Positions 43,158-52,232 are shown, counted from the first letter of the stretch. The stretch: DNA of 64,000 nt from Pseudomonas sp. PB106 (GCF_009764645.1 NZ_RWIM01000168.1:1-64000); one strand, 5' to 3'. The notes: generated from the sequence alone by a model not told the origin. Translations and numbers: made by a program.

Positions 43158-44885
43158 ATGAATCAGAACGCTGAATATTCCGCGGTCAACGATGCTGTGC
43201 GCGGGCAGTTTTTTCGCAAGGTGTGGGCGATGACCACGCCCTACTGGCGCAGCGAAGAGAAGGGCAAGGCCTGGACATTGCTGATTGCCGTGATCGCGCT
43301 GTCGTTGTTCAGCGTGGCGATTTCGGTATGGATCAACAGTTGGTACAAAGACTTCTACAACGCGTTGCAGAAGAAAGACGAGGCGGCGTTCTGGCAGTTG
43401 ATCCTGTATTTCTGCGGCATCGCCACGGTTGCGATCCTCGGTGCGGTGTATCGTCTGTACCTGACGCAGATGCTGACCATCCGCTGGCGCGCGTGGTTGA
43501 CCGAGACCCACTTCAAGCGCTGGCTCGGCAACAAAAACTACTATCAGCTGGAGCAGGGCGGTTACACCGATAACCCTGACCAGCGGATTTCCGAAGACCT
43601 CAACACCTTTACCGCCAACACCCTGAGCCTGGGCCTTGGGCTGATCCGCACGGTGGTCAGTCTGGTGTCGTTCTCGATCATTCTGTGGGGCGTGTCGGGC
43701 AGCATCGAGGTCTTCGGCATCGAGATTCCCGGCTACATGTTCTGGTGTGCGCTGATTTATGCCGCTGTCGGTAGCTGGCTGACGCACCTGATCGGTCGTC
43801 GTTTGATCGGCCTGAACAACCAACAACAACGTTTCGAAGCTGACCTGCGTTTCTCCATGGTTCGCGTGCGTGAGAACGCCGAAAGCATTGCGCTGTACAA
43901 CGGCGAGCCGAACGAAAATCGCCGCTTGAGCAATCGTTTCGGGCTGGTCTGGCACAACTTCTGGGACATTATGCGCGTGTCCAAGCGTCTGACGTTCTTC
44001 ACTTCCGGTTACGGCCAGATCGCAATCATCTTCCCGTTCATTGTTGCGGCGCCGCGTTATCTGGCGGGCAAGATCGAACTGGGCGAGCTGATGCAAATCA
44101 ACTCGGCGTTCGGCAACGTGCAGGAAAACTTCAGCTGGTTCATCAGCGCGTATTCGGACCTCGCGGCGTGGCGCGCCACCTGTGATCGTCTGCTCAGTTT
44201 CCGCCAGGCGATGACCGATAACGAAGAGCGCACGCCGGCCATCGACGTGCAGAATCAGGGCAGCGCGTTGAAGGTGCACAACCTCGGACTGGATCTGGCC
44301 GACGGTCGTCATTTGTTGACCAATGCCGACATGATCGTGGAACCGGGTGAGCGGGTCATGCTCAGCGGCCGCTCCGGCAGCGGCAAATCGACGCTGCTGC
44401 GGGCGATGGGGCATTTGTGGCCGGCGGGCCACGGCAACATTCGTCTGCCAGCAGCGCGTTACCTGTTCCTGCCGCAGAAACCTTATCTGCCGATCGGCAC
44501 CCTGCGCGAGGCGCTGAGTTATCCACAACCGGGCGACACCTACGCGCCGGAACGTTATGCACAAGTGCTGGAAACCTGCCGCCTGCCGCATCTGGTCGCG
44601 CGGCTGGACGAGGCCAATCACTGGCAGCGCATGCTCTCGCCGGGTGAGCAGCAACGACTGGCCTTCGCCCGCGCAATGCTTTATGCGCCGCAGTGGTTGT
44701 ATATGGACGAAGCCACGTCGGCGATGGATGAGGAAGACGAGGCAACGTTGTATCAAGCATTGATCGATCAGTTGCCGGGGCTGAGCATTGTCAGCGTCGG
44801 CCATCGCAGCAGCCTGAAACGCTTCCATCCTCGGCATGTGCGGATCGACAGCGGTCATCTGGTGGAGCAAACCGTAACCGCCTGA
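43158..44885 (+). CDS. ABC transporter, fused permease/ATPase (YddA/SbmA-BacA type)
   Basis: 575 residues. An SbmA/BacA-like transmembrane domain (about 1-330; SWYKDFYNALQKKDEAAFW is a family signature) is followed by an ATPase with Walker A SGRSGSGKSTLL, signature LSPGEQQRLAFARAM and Walker B WLYMDEATSA. Related proteins (E. coli YddA, Rv1819c) move peptides, cobalamin or very long-chain acyl compounds; the substrate here is not clear. It stands alone, with its ATG 43158 downstream of roxR in the same direction but about 95 bases away. Confidence 0.85.
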   Translation: MNQNAEYSAVNDAVRGQFFRKVWAMTTPYWRSEEKGKAWTLLIAVIALSLFSVAISVWINSWYKDFYNALQKKDEAAFWQLILYFCGIATVAILGAVYRLYLTQMLTIRWRAWLTETHFKRWLGNKNYYQLEQGGYTDNPDQRISEDLNTFTANTLSLGLGLIRTVVSLVSFSIILWGVSGSIEVFGIEIPGYMFWCALIYAAVGSWLTHLIGRRLIGLNNQQQRFEADLRFSMVRVRENAESIALYNGEPNENRRLSNRFGLVWHNFWDIMRVSKRLTFFTSGYGQIAIIFPFIVAAPRYLAGKIELGELMQINSAFGNVQENFSWFISAYSDLAAWRATCDRLLSFRQAMTDNEERTPAIDVQNQGSALKVHNLGLDLADGRHLLTNADMIVEPGERVMLSGRSGSGKSTLLRAMGHLWPAGHGNIRLPAARYLFLPQKPYLPIGTLREALSYPQPGDTYAPERYAQVLETCRLPHLVARLDEANHWQRMLSPGEQQRLAFARAMLYAPQWLYMDEATSAMDEEDEATLYQALIDQLPGLSIVSVGHRSSLKRFHPRHVRIDSGHLVEQTVTA

Positions 44886-44897
44886 TCAACACCATCC

Positions 44898-44991
44898 CAT
44901 GTGGGTGCTGGCTTGCCAGCGATGGCGTTGGTTCAGTCGACATTTTCATCGACTGGTATGGCCCCATCGCTGGCAAGCCAGCTCCCACAGG
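44898..44991. repeat. REP pair, GTGGGAGCTGGCTTGCCAGCGATGG family
   Basis: GTGGGTGCTGGCTTGCCAGCGATGG and inverse CCATCGCTGGCAAGCCAGCTCCCAC around a 40-bp centre. It could terminate the ABC gene. Confidence 0.88.
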
Positions 44992-45013
44992 TTTTGTATG
45001 GAAATGGAAAGTG

Positions 45014-45023
45014 ATCGTACAAC
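45014..45023. promoter_or_regulatory. Half-operator shared with kdgD, upstream of the FadR-type regulator
   Basis: ATCGTACAAC is the exact reverse complement of GTTGTACGAT at the kdgD promoter (46473-46482). It lies 44 bp before the regulator's start codon and suggests autoregulation. Confidence 0.45.
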
Positions 45024-45066
45024 CCGCTTGAGCTATCATGCCCACAAGCCGAATTTTCGAGACAAG

Positions 45067-45822
45067 ATGCAGACCATGGAAAACCTGATCGACACCCCGC
45101 GTCTCCCGCGCAAGCGCCGCAGCCTGGCCCAGGAACTGGTGACGGTGCTGAGCGAGCAGATCCGCGACGGCTTGCTCAAGCGCGGTGACAAACTGCCGAC
45201 CGAGTCGGCGATCATGGAAGCCCATGGCGTCAGCCGCACCGTGGTGCGCGAGGCGATTTCCCGTTTGCAGGCGGCCGGCCAGGTGGAAACGCGCCACGGC
45301 ATCGGCACCTTCGTTCTCGACACGCCGAGCCCGAGCGGTTTCCGCATCGACCCGGCCACCGTCGTCACCCTGCGTGACGTGCTGGCGATTCTCGAATTGC
45401 GCATCAGCCTTGAAGTGGAATCCGCCGGCCTCGCCGCGCAACGTCGCAGCCCCGAGCAACTGGCAACCATGCGTGCCGCCCTCGATGCGCTGAACGACAG
45501 TGTTTCCCATGCCAGTGATGCAGTCGCATCGGACTTCGCTTTCCACCTGGAAATCGCGCTGTCCACAGGCAACCGTTATTTCACCGATATCATGACCCAC
45601 CTGGGCACCAGCATCATTCCGCGTACACGGCTGAATTCCGCGCGACTGGCCCATGATGATCAGCAGCACTACATGAACCGCCTGAGCCGCGAGCACGAAG
45701 AAATCTACGAAGCGATTGCCCGTCAGGATTCCGATGCGGCCCGCGCGGCGATGCGTCTGCACCTGACCAATAGCCGCGAAAGACTGCGCCATGCTCATGA
45801 AGAGGCGCAGGCGCAGGGTTGA
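45067..45822 (+). CDS. GntR/FadR-family regulator of glucarate/galactarate genes
   Basis: 251-residue FadR-subfamily repressor. An N-terminal winged helix (SLAQELVTVLSEQIRDG...GVSRTVVREAISRL, about 18-85) is followed by an all-helical FCD effector domain with metal ligands expected in the FAFHLEIA, TNSRERLRH and SREHEEIYEAI segments. Its position next to kdgD, the dehydrogenase, MFS permease and garD suggests it answers to glucarate or galactarate; the P. putida counterpart is, I believe, called GguR. ATG 45067 is chosen; ATG 45076 is nearly as good, and neither has a strong ribosome site. Confidence 0.85.
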   Translation: MQTMENLIDTPRLPRKRRSLAQELVTVLSEQIRDGLLKRGDKLPTESAIMEAHGVSRTVVREAISRLQAAGQVETRHGIGTFVLDTPSPSGFRIDPATVVTLRDVLAILELRISLEVESAGLAAQRRSPEQLATMRAALDALNDSVSHASDAVASDFAFHLEIALSTGNRYFTDIMTHLGTSIIPRTRLNSARLAHDDQQHYMNRLSREHEEIYEAIARQDSDAARAAMRLHLTNSRERLRHAHEEAQAQG

Positions 45823-45873
45823 TGAGTGTTTTATAGGTTGGCGCACCGCTTCAACGAACGGTGTTAGCCGATA

Positions 45874-46254
45874 TCAGGCTTCGATTTTCAGCCGCAACGG
45901 CGCCGAATACGGCTCCATACTCGACTCATCCTGAAACTTGTAGCGCAGTTCGATGGTGGTATTCAGGAAGGGCAGCAGTGCTTCTTTCGGAATCTGCAGT
46001 TCGATGCCCATGAGCTTTTCCATCTCGTCTTCAGCGTCGTCCCAAGTCCCGGTGTCGACTTCTTCGCCGGCCCATTCGGGTTGCTCGGGGTCGTTCCCAA
46101 GAATCGCGTAAACGCTCCAGTTCGACGCAAAGTCGCTGGAGTCCGGAACGCGCACGATCAGGATGTCAGGCAGGAGCGATAGCTGCAGGGTGGTCTCTTC
46201 AGATTGCAGGGACGACAGTTGCGCGAGGGTCGGGGCGGCGTAATTCATCAACAT
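45874..46254 (-). CDS. Hypothetical protein
   Basis: 126 residues, no signal peptide or membrane span, acidic (EEVDTGTWDDAEDEMEKL). It appears beta-rich, and the C-terminus (IELRYKFQDESSMEPYSAP) resembles a strand pair of Ig-like domains found in large Pseudomonas surface or toxin proteins. AAGGAG lies 6 bases before ATG 46254, a convincing start, so the gene is probably real. It sits convergent to the regulator and divergent from kdgD. No family recognised. Confidence 0.6.
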   Translation of the reverse strand: MLMNYAAPTLAQLSSLQSEETTLQLSLLPDILIVRVPDSSDFASNWSVYAILGNDPEQPEWAGEEVDTGTWDDAEDEMEKLMGIELQIPKEALLPFLNTTIELRYKFQDESSMEPYSAPLRLKIEA

Positions 46255-46454
46255 TTCGTTCTCCTTCGAAAGGTCCGCCACGATCCTTCGTGGCAGTCGT
46301 CACACCTTACCCGGCGTGTTACAGGCGCTCAGTAAACGAATCTTGACCAGACATTTCCGAGATTCAGCCCAGTACTACGGGCCTTTGCGCCGATTGCTCG
46401 CGCGTTTTAAACACAATTGTCCGACAAAAAAACACTCTCAACGATGAAATGCAG

Positions 46455-46494
46455 TTGACGGTTATCTTTTAAGTTGTACGATGACCTACAACTT
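46455..46494 (+). promoter_or_regulatory. kdgD promoter with overlapping palindromic operator
   Basis: -35 TTGACG (46455-46460), 16-bp spacer, -10 TACGAT (46477-46482). The inverted repeat AAGTTGTA-N8-TACAACTT (46471-46494) covers the -10 and start point, the position expected for a repressor. Half of it recurs at 45014-45023. Confidence 0.65.
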
Positions 46495-46550
46495 CAGCGA
46501 AGGCTGAACGGACCAATCACAAAAAACGTTGCTACCAGGGTGTTCGAATA

Positions 46551-47462
46551 ATGAATCCACAAGAACTGAAGTCCATCCTCTCTGCCGGCCTGCTGTCTTT
46601 CCCGGTGACCGATTTCAACGCGCAGGGCGATTTCAACCGCGCGGGCTACATCAAACGCCTGGAATGGCTGGCTCCGTATGGCGCTTCAGCCTTGTTCGCC
46701 GCCGGTGGCACTGGTGAGTTCTTCTCCCTGGCCGCCAGCGAATACTCGGAAATCATCAAGACTGCCGTCGACACCTGTGAAACCAGCGTGCCGATTCTGG
46801 CCGGTGTCGGCGGTTCGACCCGTCAGGCCATCGAATACGCACAAGAAGCCGAGCGTCTGGGCGCCAAAGGTCTGTTGCTGTTGCCGCACTACCTGACCGA
46901 AGCGAGCCAGGACGGTGTTGCCGCTCACGTTGAAGCCGTGTGTAAATCGGTCAACATCGGCGTGGTCGTTTACAACCGCAACGTTTGCCGCCTCAACGCG
47001 CCGCTGCTGGAGCGTCTGGCCGAGCGCTGCCCGAACCTGATCGGTTACAAGGACGGTCTGGGTGATATCGAGTTGATGGTGTCGATCCGTCGCCGCCTCG
47101 GTGATCGCTTCAGCTACCTGGGTGGTCTGCCGACCGCCGAAGTTTACGCCGCTGCCTACAAGGCGCTGGGCGTGCCGGTCTACTCCTCGGCAGTGTTCAA
47201 CTTCATCCCGAAAACCGCGATGGACTTCTACCACGCGATCGCCCGCGAAGATCACGCCACCGTCGGCAAGATCATCGACGACTTCTTCCTGCCGTACCTG
47301 GATATCCGTAACCGCAAGGCCGGCTATGCCGTGAGCATCGTCAAGGCAGGCGCAAAAATCGCTGGCTACGACGCGGGTCCTGTACGTGCACCGCTGACCG
47401 ACCTGACCGGCGAAGAGTACGAAATGCTCGCCGCGCTGATCGACAAGCAAGGTGCGCAGTAA
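46551..47462 (+). CDS. kdgD: 5-dehydro-4-deoxyglucarate dehydratase
   Basis: 303-residue class I aldolase-fold (DapA superfamily) enzyme converting 5-dehydro-4-deoxy-D-glucarate to alpha-ketoglutaric semialdehyde with loss of water and CO2. The Schiff-base lysine is Lys167 (LIGYKDG), with Tyr141 (VVVYNRN) and the GGTGEF loop. First gene of the catabolic set. A terminator lies between it and the dehydrogenase. Confidence 0.95.
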   Translation: MNPQELKSILSAGLLSFPVTDFNAQGDFNRAGYIKRLEWLAPYGASALFAAGGTGEFFSLAASEYSEIIKTAVDTCETSVPILAGVGGSTRQAIEYAQEAERLGAKGLLLLPHYLTEASQDGVAAHVEAVCKSVNIGVVVYNRNVCRLNAPLLERLAERCPNLIGYKDGLGDIELMVSIRRRLGDRFSYLGGLPTAEVYAAAYKALGVPVYSSAVFNFIPKTAMDFYHAIAREDHATVGKIIDDFFLPYLDIRNRKAGYAVSIVKAGAKIAGYDAGPVRAPLTDLTGEEYEMLAALIDKQGAQ

Positions 47463-47479
47463 CACCCGACAAAAACGCG

Positions 47480-47504
47480 GCCGCTGAGTAATCAGCGGCT
47501 TTTT
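47480..47504 (+). terminator. Intrinsic terminator between kdgD and the dehydrogenase
   Basis: GCCGCTGA-GTAA-TCAGCGGC followed by five Ts. It lies 33 bp before the next start, so downstream genes must come from readthrough or another promoter. Confidence 0.85.
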
Positions 47505-47536
47505 GCGTAAAGGCTTTTAGTTTTGAGGGCTGCTCT

Positions 47537-48982
47537 GTGACAACTGCAAAACGCTACGACAACTATATCAACGGTGAATGGGTTGCCGGTGCCGACTACT
47601 CGGCCAACATCAACCCGTCCGAACTGAGCGACACCATCGGCGATTACGCCAAGGCTGATCTGACTCAGGTTCACGCCGCCATCGACGCCGCTCGCGCAGC
47701 ATTCCCGGCGTATTCGACTTCGGGCATTCAGGCTCGTCACGATTCGCTGGATAAAGTCGGCACGGAAATCCTCGCCCGCCGCGAAGAACTCGGCACCCTG
47801 CTGGCCCGGGAAGAGGGCAAGACCCTGCCTGAAGCCATCGGTGAAGTGACCCGCGCCGGCAACATCTTCAAGTTCTTCGCCGGTGAATGCCTGCGTCTGT
47901 CCGGCGACTACGTGCCGTCCGTGCGCCCGGGCGTCAACGTTGAAGTGACCCGCGAAGCACTGGGCGTGGTTGGTCTGATCACCCCGTGGAACTTCCCGAT
48001 CGCGATTCCGGCGTGGAAAATTGCCCCGGCCCTGGCCTACGGCAACTGCGTGGTGTTGAAACCTGCGGATCTGGTTCCGGGCTGCGCCTGGGCGCTGGCG
48101 GAAATCATTTCCCGCGCAGGCTTCCCGGCCGGCGTGTTCAACCTGGTGATGGGCAGCGGTCGTGTGGTTGGCGATGCGCTGGTGCAGAGCCCGAAAGTCG
48201 ACGGCATCAGCTTCACCGGTTCGGTGGGTGTGGGGCGGCAGATCGCGGTCAACTGCGTGTCGCGCCAGGCCAAGGTTCAGCTGGAAATGGGTGGCAAGAA
48301 CCCGCAGATCATTCTCGACGACGCCGACCTCAAGCAAGCGGTCGAGCTGTCTGTACAGAGCGCGTTCTACTCCACCGGCCAGCGTTGCACAGCGTCGAGC
48401 CGTTTGATTGTTACTGCGGGCATTCACGACAAGTTCGTTGAAGCGATGGCCGAGCGCATGAAGTCGATCAAGGTCGGCCACGCTCTGAAATCCGGCACCG
48501 ACATCGGTCCAGTGGTTTCCCAGGCGCAGCTTGAGCAGGACATGAAGTACATCGACATCGGCCAGTCCGAAGGTGCACGTCTGGTCAGCGGCGGTGGTGT
48601 GGTGACCTGCGACACCGAAGGCTACTTCCTCGCGCCAACGCTGTTTGCCGACAGCGAAGCGTCGATGCGCATCAGCCGTGAAGAGATCTTTGGCCCGGTG
48701 GCCAACATTGTTCGCGTGGCCGACTACGATGCGGCGCTGGCGATGGCCAACGACACCGAATTCGGTCTGTCGGCGGGTATCGCGACCACTTCGCTGAAGT
48801 ACGCCAACCACTTCAAACGCCATTCGCAAGCCGGGATGGTCATGGTCAACCTGCCGACCGCTGGCGTCGATTACCACGTTCCGTTCGGTGGCCGTAAGGG
48901 TTCATCCTATGGCTCACGTGAGCAAGGTCGCTATGCGCAAGAGTTCTACACGGTCGTGAAGACCAGCTACATCGGTTCCTGA
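47537..48982 (+). CDS. Alpha-ketoglutaric semialdehyde dehydrogenase
   Basis: 481-residue NAD(P)-dependent aldehyde dehydrogenase taking alpha-ketoglutaric semialdehyde to 2-oxoglutarate, the last step of the glucarate/galactarate route. Catalytic Cys284 (GQRCTAS), general base Glu250 (QLEMGG) and the TPWNFP cofactor motif (149-154) are in place. The start codon is GTG, with GAGGG 6 bases before it. Confidence 0.92.
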   Translation: MTTAKRYDNYINGEWVAGADYSANINPSELSDTIGDYAKADLTQVHAAIDAARAAFPAYSTSGIQARHDSLDKVGTEILARREELGTLLAREEGKTLPEAIGEVTRAGNIFKFFAGECLRLSGDYVPSVRPGVNVEVTREALGVVGLITPWNFPIAIPAWKIAPALAYGNCVVLKPADLVPGCAWALAEIISRAGFPAGVFNLVMGSGRVVGDALVQSPKVDGISFTGSVGVGRQIAVNCVSRQAKVQLEMGGKNPQIILDDADLKQAVELSVQSAFYSTGQRCTASSRLIVTAGIHDKFVEAMAERMKSIKVGHALKSGTDIGPVVSQAQLEQDMKYIDIGQSEGARLVSGGGVVTCDTEGYFLAPTLFADSEASMRISREEIFGPVANIVRVADYDAALAMANDTEFGLSAGIATTSLKYANHFKRHSQAGMVMVNLPTAGVDYHVPFGGRKGSSYGSREQGRYAQEFYTVVKTSYIGS

Positions 48983-48995
48983 TACACGCAATACC

Positions 48996-49070
48996 CCTGT
49001 AGGAGCTGCCGAAGGCTGCGATCTTTAAGATCAAGATCAAGAGATCGCAGCCTTCGGCAGCTCCTACAGG
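48996..49070. repeat. REP pair, GTAGGAGCTGCC family
   Basis: CCTGTAGGAGCTGCCGAAGGCTGCGATC and exact inverse with a short GATC-rich centre; it sits inside the glucarate cluster between the dehydrogenase and the permease. Confidence 0.9.
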
Positions 49071-49125
49071 GAATACCAAAGAAGATTCACCCGCGCATAA
49101 AAATAATCAGTGGGAGTACATCTAC

Positions 49126-50490
49126 ATGCAATCGTCCAAGCCGACTCACGTCCGCTATTTGATCCTGCTCATGCTGTTTCTGGTGACCACGATCAACTAC
49201 GCCGACCGTGCCACGATCGCCATCGCCGGCTCCAGCCTGCAAAAAGATCTGGGCATCGACGCGGTCACCCTCGGCTATATCTTCTCCGCATTCGGTTGGG
49301 CCTACGTGGCCGGGCAAATCCCCGGCGGCTGGCTGCTCGATCGCTTCGGCTCGAAAAAAGTCTATGCCCTGAGCATTTTCACCTGGTCGCTGTTCACCGT
49401 GCTGCAAGGCTTTGTCGGTGAGTTCGGCATGTCCACCGCCATCGTTGCGCTGTTCATGCTGCGCTTCCTCGTCGGTCTGGCTGAAGCGCCTTCGTTCCCC
49501 GGTAACGCGCGCATCGTGGCCGCTTGGTTCCCGACCGCTGAACGCGGTACCGCCTCGGCGATCTTCAACTCGGCGCAATACTTTGCCACCGTGTTGTTCG
49601 CACCGCTGATGGGCTGGATCGTTTACTCCTTTGGCTGGGAGCACGTGTTTATCGTCATGGGCCTGTTCGGTATCGTCTTCTCGGGCATCTGGCTGAAGGT
49701 TATCCACAGCCCGCGCCAACACCCGATGGCCAACGAAGCCGAAGTGCAGTTCATTGCCGACAACGGCGGCATGGTCGACATGGACGTGAAGAAGGGCAAA
49801 AAGGCTGACGGCCCGAAATGGGATTACATCCGTCAGTTGCTGACCAATCGCATGATGCTCGGCGTGTATCTGGGCCAGTACTGCATCAACGGCATCACTT
49901 ACTTCTTCCTGACCTGGTTCCCGGTGTACCTGGTGCAAGAGCGTGGCATGACCATTCTCAAGGCCGGTTTCATCGCTTCGCTGCCAGCAATCTGCGGCTT
50001 TATCGGTGGTGTACTCGGCGGGGTGATTTCCGACTACCTGCTGCGCAAGGGCCATTCGCTGACCTTCGCCCGTAAAGCACCGATCATTGCCGGCCTGCTG
50101 GTTTCCAGCAGCATCGTTGCCTGCAACTATGTTGAAGTGGAATGGATGGTCGTCGGCTTCATGGCCCTGGCCTTCTTCGGCAAAGGCGTTGGCGCACTCG
50201 GTTGGGCGGTGGTCTCCGACACCTCGCCGAAACAGATCGCCGGTCTGAGCGGTGGCCTGTTCAACACCTTCGGCAACATCGCTTCGATCACCACGCCGAT
50301 CGTGATTGGCTACATCATCAGCTCCACCGGTTCGTTCAAATGGGCGCTGGTGTTCGTCGGTGCCAACGCACTGGTCGCGGTGTTCAGCTATCTGGTCATC
50401 GTTGGCCCGATCAAGCGTGTGGTCCTCAAAGAGCCGCCAACCAACGGCGGTACTGAAGCCACCGGTAAATTGTCTCAAGCGCATTCCTGA
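49126..50490 (+). CDS. gudP: MFS transporter for D-glucarate/D-galactarate (GudP-like)
   Basis: 454-residue anion:cation symporter of the MFS. It starts RYLILLMLFLVTTINYADR, the typical GudP/GarP/ExuT opening (INYADR), has about 12 spans, and carries the loop GGWLLDRFGSKKVY. It is placed between the dehydrogenase and garD, 11 bases before the latter, so the two are cotranscribed. Confidence 0.9.
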   Translation: MQSSKPTHVRYLILLMLFLVTTINYADRATIAIAGSSLQKDLGIDAVTLGYIFSAFGWAYVAGQIPGGWLLDRFGSKKVYALSIFTWSLFTVLQGFVGEFGMSTAIVALFMLRFLVGLAEAPSFPGNARIVAAWFPTAERGTASAIFNSAQYFATVLFAPLMGWIVYSFGWEHVFIVMGLFGIVFSGIWLKVIHSPRQHPMANEAEVQFIADNGGMVDMDVKKGKKADGPKWDYIRQLLTNRMMLGVYLGQYCINGITYFFLTWFPVYLVQERGMTILKAGFIASLPAICGFIGGVLGGVISDYLLRKGHSLTFARKAPIIAGLLVSSSIVACNYVEVEWMVVGFMALAFFGKGVGALGWAVVSDTSPKQIAGLSGGLFNTFGNIASITTPIVIGYIISSTGSFKWALVFVGANALVAVFSYLVIVGPIKRVVLKEPPTNGGTEATGKLSQAHS

Positions 50491-50501
50491 GGAGCGGCGT
50501 C

Positions 50502-52055
50502 ATGCAGTTGATTGAACATTCCGACTCGCCGCGCCACATCCGCCTGCACGAGCGGGACAATGTGGTGGTAGTGGTCAACGACCAGGGCGCACCGGCCGGC
50601 ACTGAATTTGCCGATGGCCTGGTGACGCTGGAATTTGTGCCGCAGAGCCACAAGGTCACCCTCGAAGACATTCCCGAGGGCGGTCCGGTGATTCGCTACG
50701 GTCAGGTGATTGGCTACGCATTGCAGCCGATTCGCCGTGGCAGTTGGGTCAAGGAAGATCAACTGCGCATGCCGACTGCGCCGCCGCTGGACAGCTTGCC
50801 GCTATCCACCGACGTGCCGGACGCGCAGGCACCGCTGGAAGGCTTCACCTTCGAGGGGTATCGCAACGCTGACGGCACCGTCGGCACGCGCAATATTCTT
50901 GGCATCACCACCACGGTGCAGTGCGTCACCGGCGTGCTTGATCACGCCGTGAAACGCATCAAGGACGAGCTGCTGCCGAAGTACCCGCACGTCGATGACG
51001 TGGTGGCGTTGACACACAGTTACGGTTGCGGCGTGGCGATCACCGCCACCGATGCTTACATCCCTATTCGCACCGTGCGCAATCTGGCGCGCAACCCGAA
51101 TCTCGGTGGCGAGGCGTTGGTGATCAGTCTGGGCTGCGAGAAATTGCAGGCCGGGCAGGTGATGCACGAGGACGACGCGTCGGTGGATCTCAGCGATCCA
51201 TGGCTGTATCGCTTGCAGGATTCCAGTCACGGTTTCACCGAGATGATCGAGCAGATCATGGAACTGGCCGAGGTTCGTCTGAAGAAACTCGACCAGCGCC
51301 GCCGCGAAACCGTGCCGGCGTCCGAGCTGATTTTGGGCATGCAGTGCGGCGGTAGCGATGCGTTCTCCGGGATCACCGCCAACCCGGCGTTGGGTTATGC
51401 CTCGGACTTGCTGTTGCGTGCAGGGGCGACGGTGATGTTTTCCGAAGTCACCGAAGTGCGCGATGCGATTTATCTGCTGACCTCACGCGCCGAAAGCAAA
51501 ACCGTGGCTGAAGAGCTGGTGCGCGAGATGGACTGGTACGACCGCTACCTGGCCAAGGGTGAAGCGGATCGCAGTGCCAACACCACGCCGGGCAACAAGA
51601 AGGGCGGGTTGTCGAACATTGTCGAAAAGTCGCTGGGCTCGATCGTCAAGTCCGGCAGCAGCGCGATCAATGGCGTGCTCGGCCCAGGCGAACGGTTCAA
51701 GCAGAAAGGTCTGATTTTCTGTGCGACCCCGGCGAGCGATTTTGTTTGCGGAACGTTGCAGTTGGCGGCGGGGATGAACCTGCATGTGTTCACCACGGGG
51801 CGCGGCACGCCGTATGGTTTGGCGATGGCGCCGGTGGTGAAGGTTTCGACCCGTACGGAGTTGGCGCAGCGCTGGCCGGATCTGATCGATATCGACGCCG
51901 GGCGGATTGCCACCGGGCGCGCGACGATTGAGGAATTGGGCTGGGAGTTGTTCCACTACTATCTGGATGTTGCCAGCGGCAAACAGCAGACGTGGGCGGA
52001 GAAGCACAAGCTGCATAACGACATTACGTTGTTTAACCCGGCGCCGATTACCTGA
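50502..52055 (+). CDS. garD: Galactarate dehydratase
   Basis: 517-residue UxaA/GarD family dehydratase converting galactarate to 5-dehydro-4-deoxyglucarate, which KdgD then uses. The N-terminal SAF domain (about 1-90) precedes the large domain with LTHSYGCGV, ISLGCEKLQ and LGMQCGGSDAFSGIT. Iron-dependent by family. It is the only acid-sugar dehydratase in the window; a glucarate dehydratase (gudD) is not present here. Confidence 0.94.
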   Translation: MQLIEHSDSPRHIRLHERDNVVVVVNDQGAPAGTEFADGLVTLEFVPQSHKVTLEDIPEGGPVIRYGQVIGYALQPIRRGSWVKEDQLRMPTAPPLDSLPLSTDVPDAQAPLEGFTFEGYRNADGTVGTRNILGITTTVQCVTGVLDHAVKRIKDELLPKYPHVDDVVALTHSYGCGVAITATDAYIPIRTVRNLARNPNLGGEALVISLGCEKLQAGQVMHEDDASVDLSDPWLYRLQDSSHGFTEMIEQIMELAEVRLKKLDQRRRETVPASELILGMQCGGSDAFSGITANPALGYASDLLLRAGATVMFSEVTEVRDAIYLLTSRAESKTVAEELVREMDWYDRYLAKGEADRSANTTPGNKKGGLSNIVEKSLGSIVKSGSSAINGVLGPGERFKQKGLIFCATPASDFVCGTLQLAAGMNLHVFTTGRGTPYGLAMAPVVKVSTRTELAQRWPDLIDIDAGRIATGRATIEELGWELFHYYLDVASGKQQTWAEKHKLHNDITLFNPAPIT

Positions 52056-52067
52056 GACCGCGCGATT

Positions 52068-52175
52068 GATCGTTCCCACGCTCCGCGTGGGAATGCAGCC
52101 CGGGGCGCTCCGCGTCCCAAAATTGTGAAGCGGAGCATCACAGGAGGCGTTCCCACGCAGAGCGTGGGAACGATC
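52068..52175. repeat. GATCGTTCCCACGC repeat, copy 1
   Basis: Four consecutive small hairpins with tri- or tetra-base loops: TTCCCACGC..GCGTGGGAA, GGGGCGC-TCC-GCGTCCC, GTGAAGC-GGA-GCATCAC and TTCCCACGC-AGA-GCGTGGGAA. The outermost GATCGTTCCC and GGGAACGATC arms also pair. The same plan is seen at 55129-55238. Confidence 0.88.
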
Positions 52176-52232
52176 AGGGTGAAAGTGGCTTATCATTAGC
52201 CCCCTAACGACGCTCACCCAAGGCTCCCCGGC

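Noticed and set aside
44899..45066. 56-residue N-terminal extension of the FadR-type regulator
   Set aside because: It is the translation of a REP arm; the DNA-binding domain starts after 45067.
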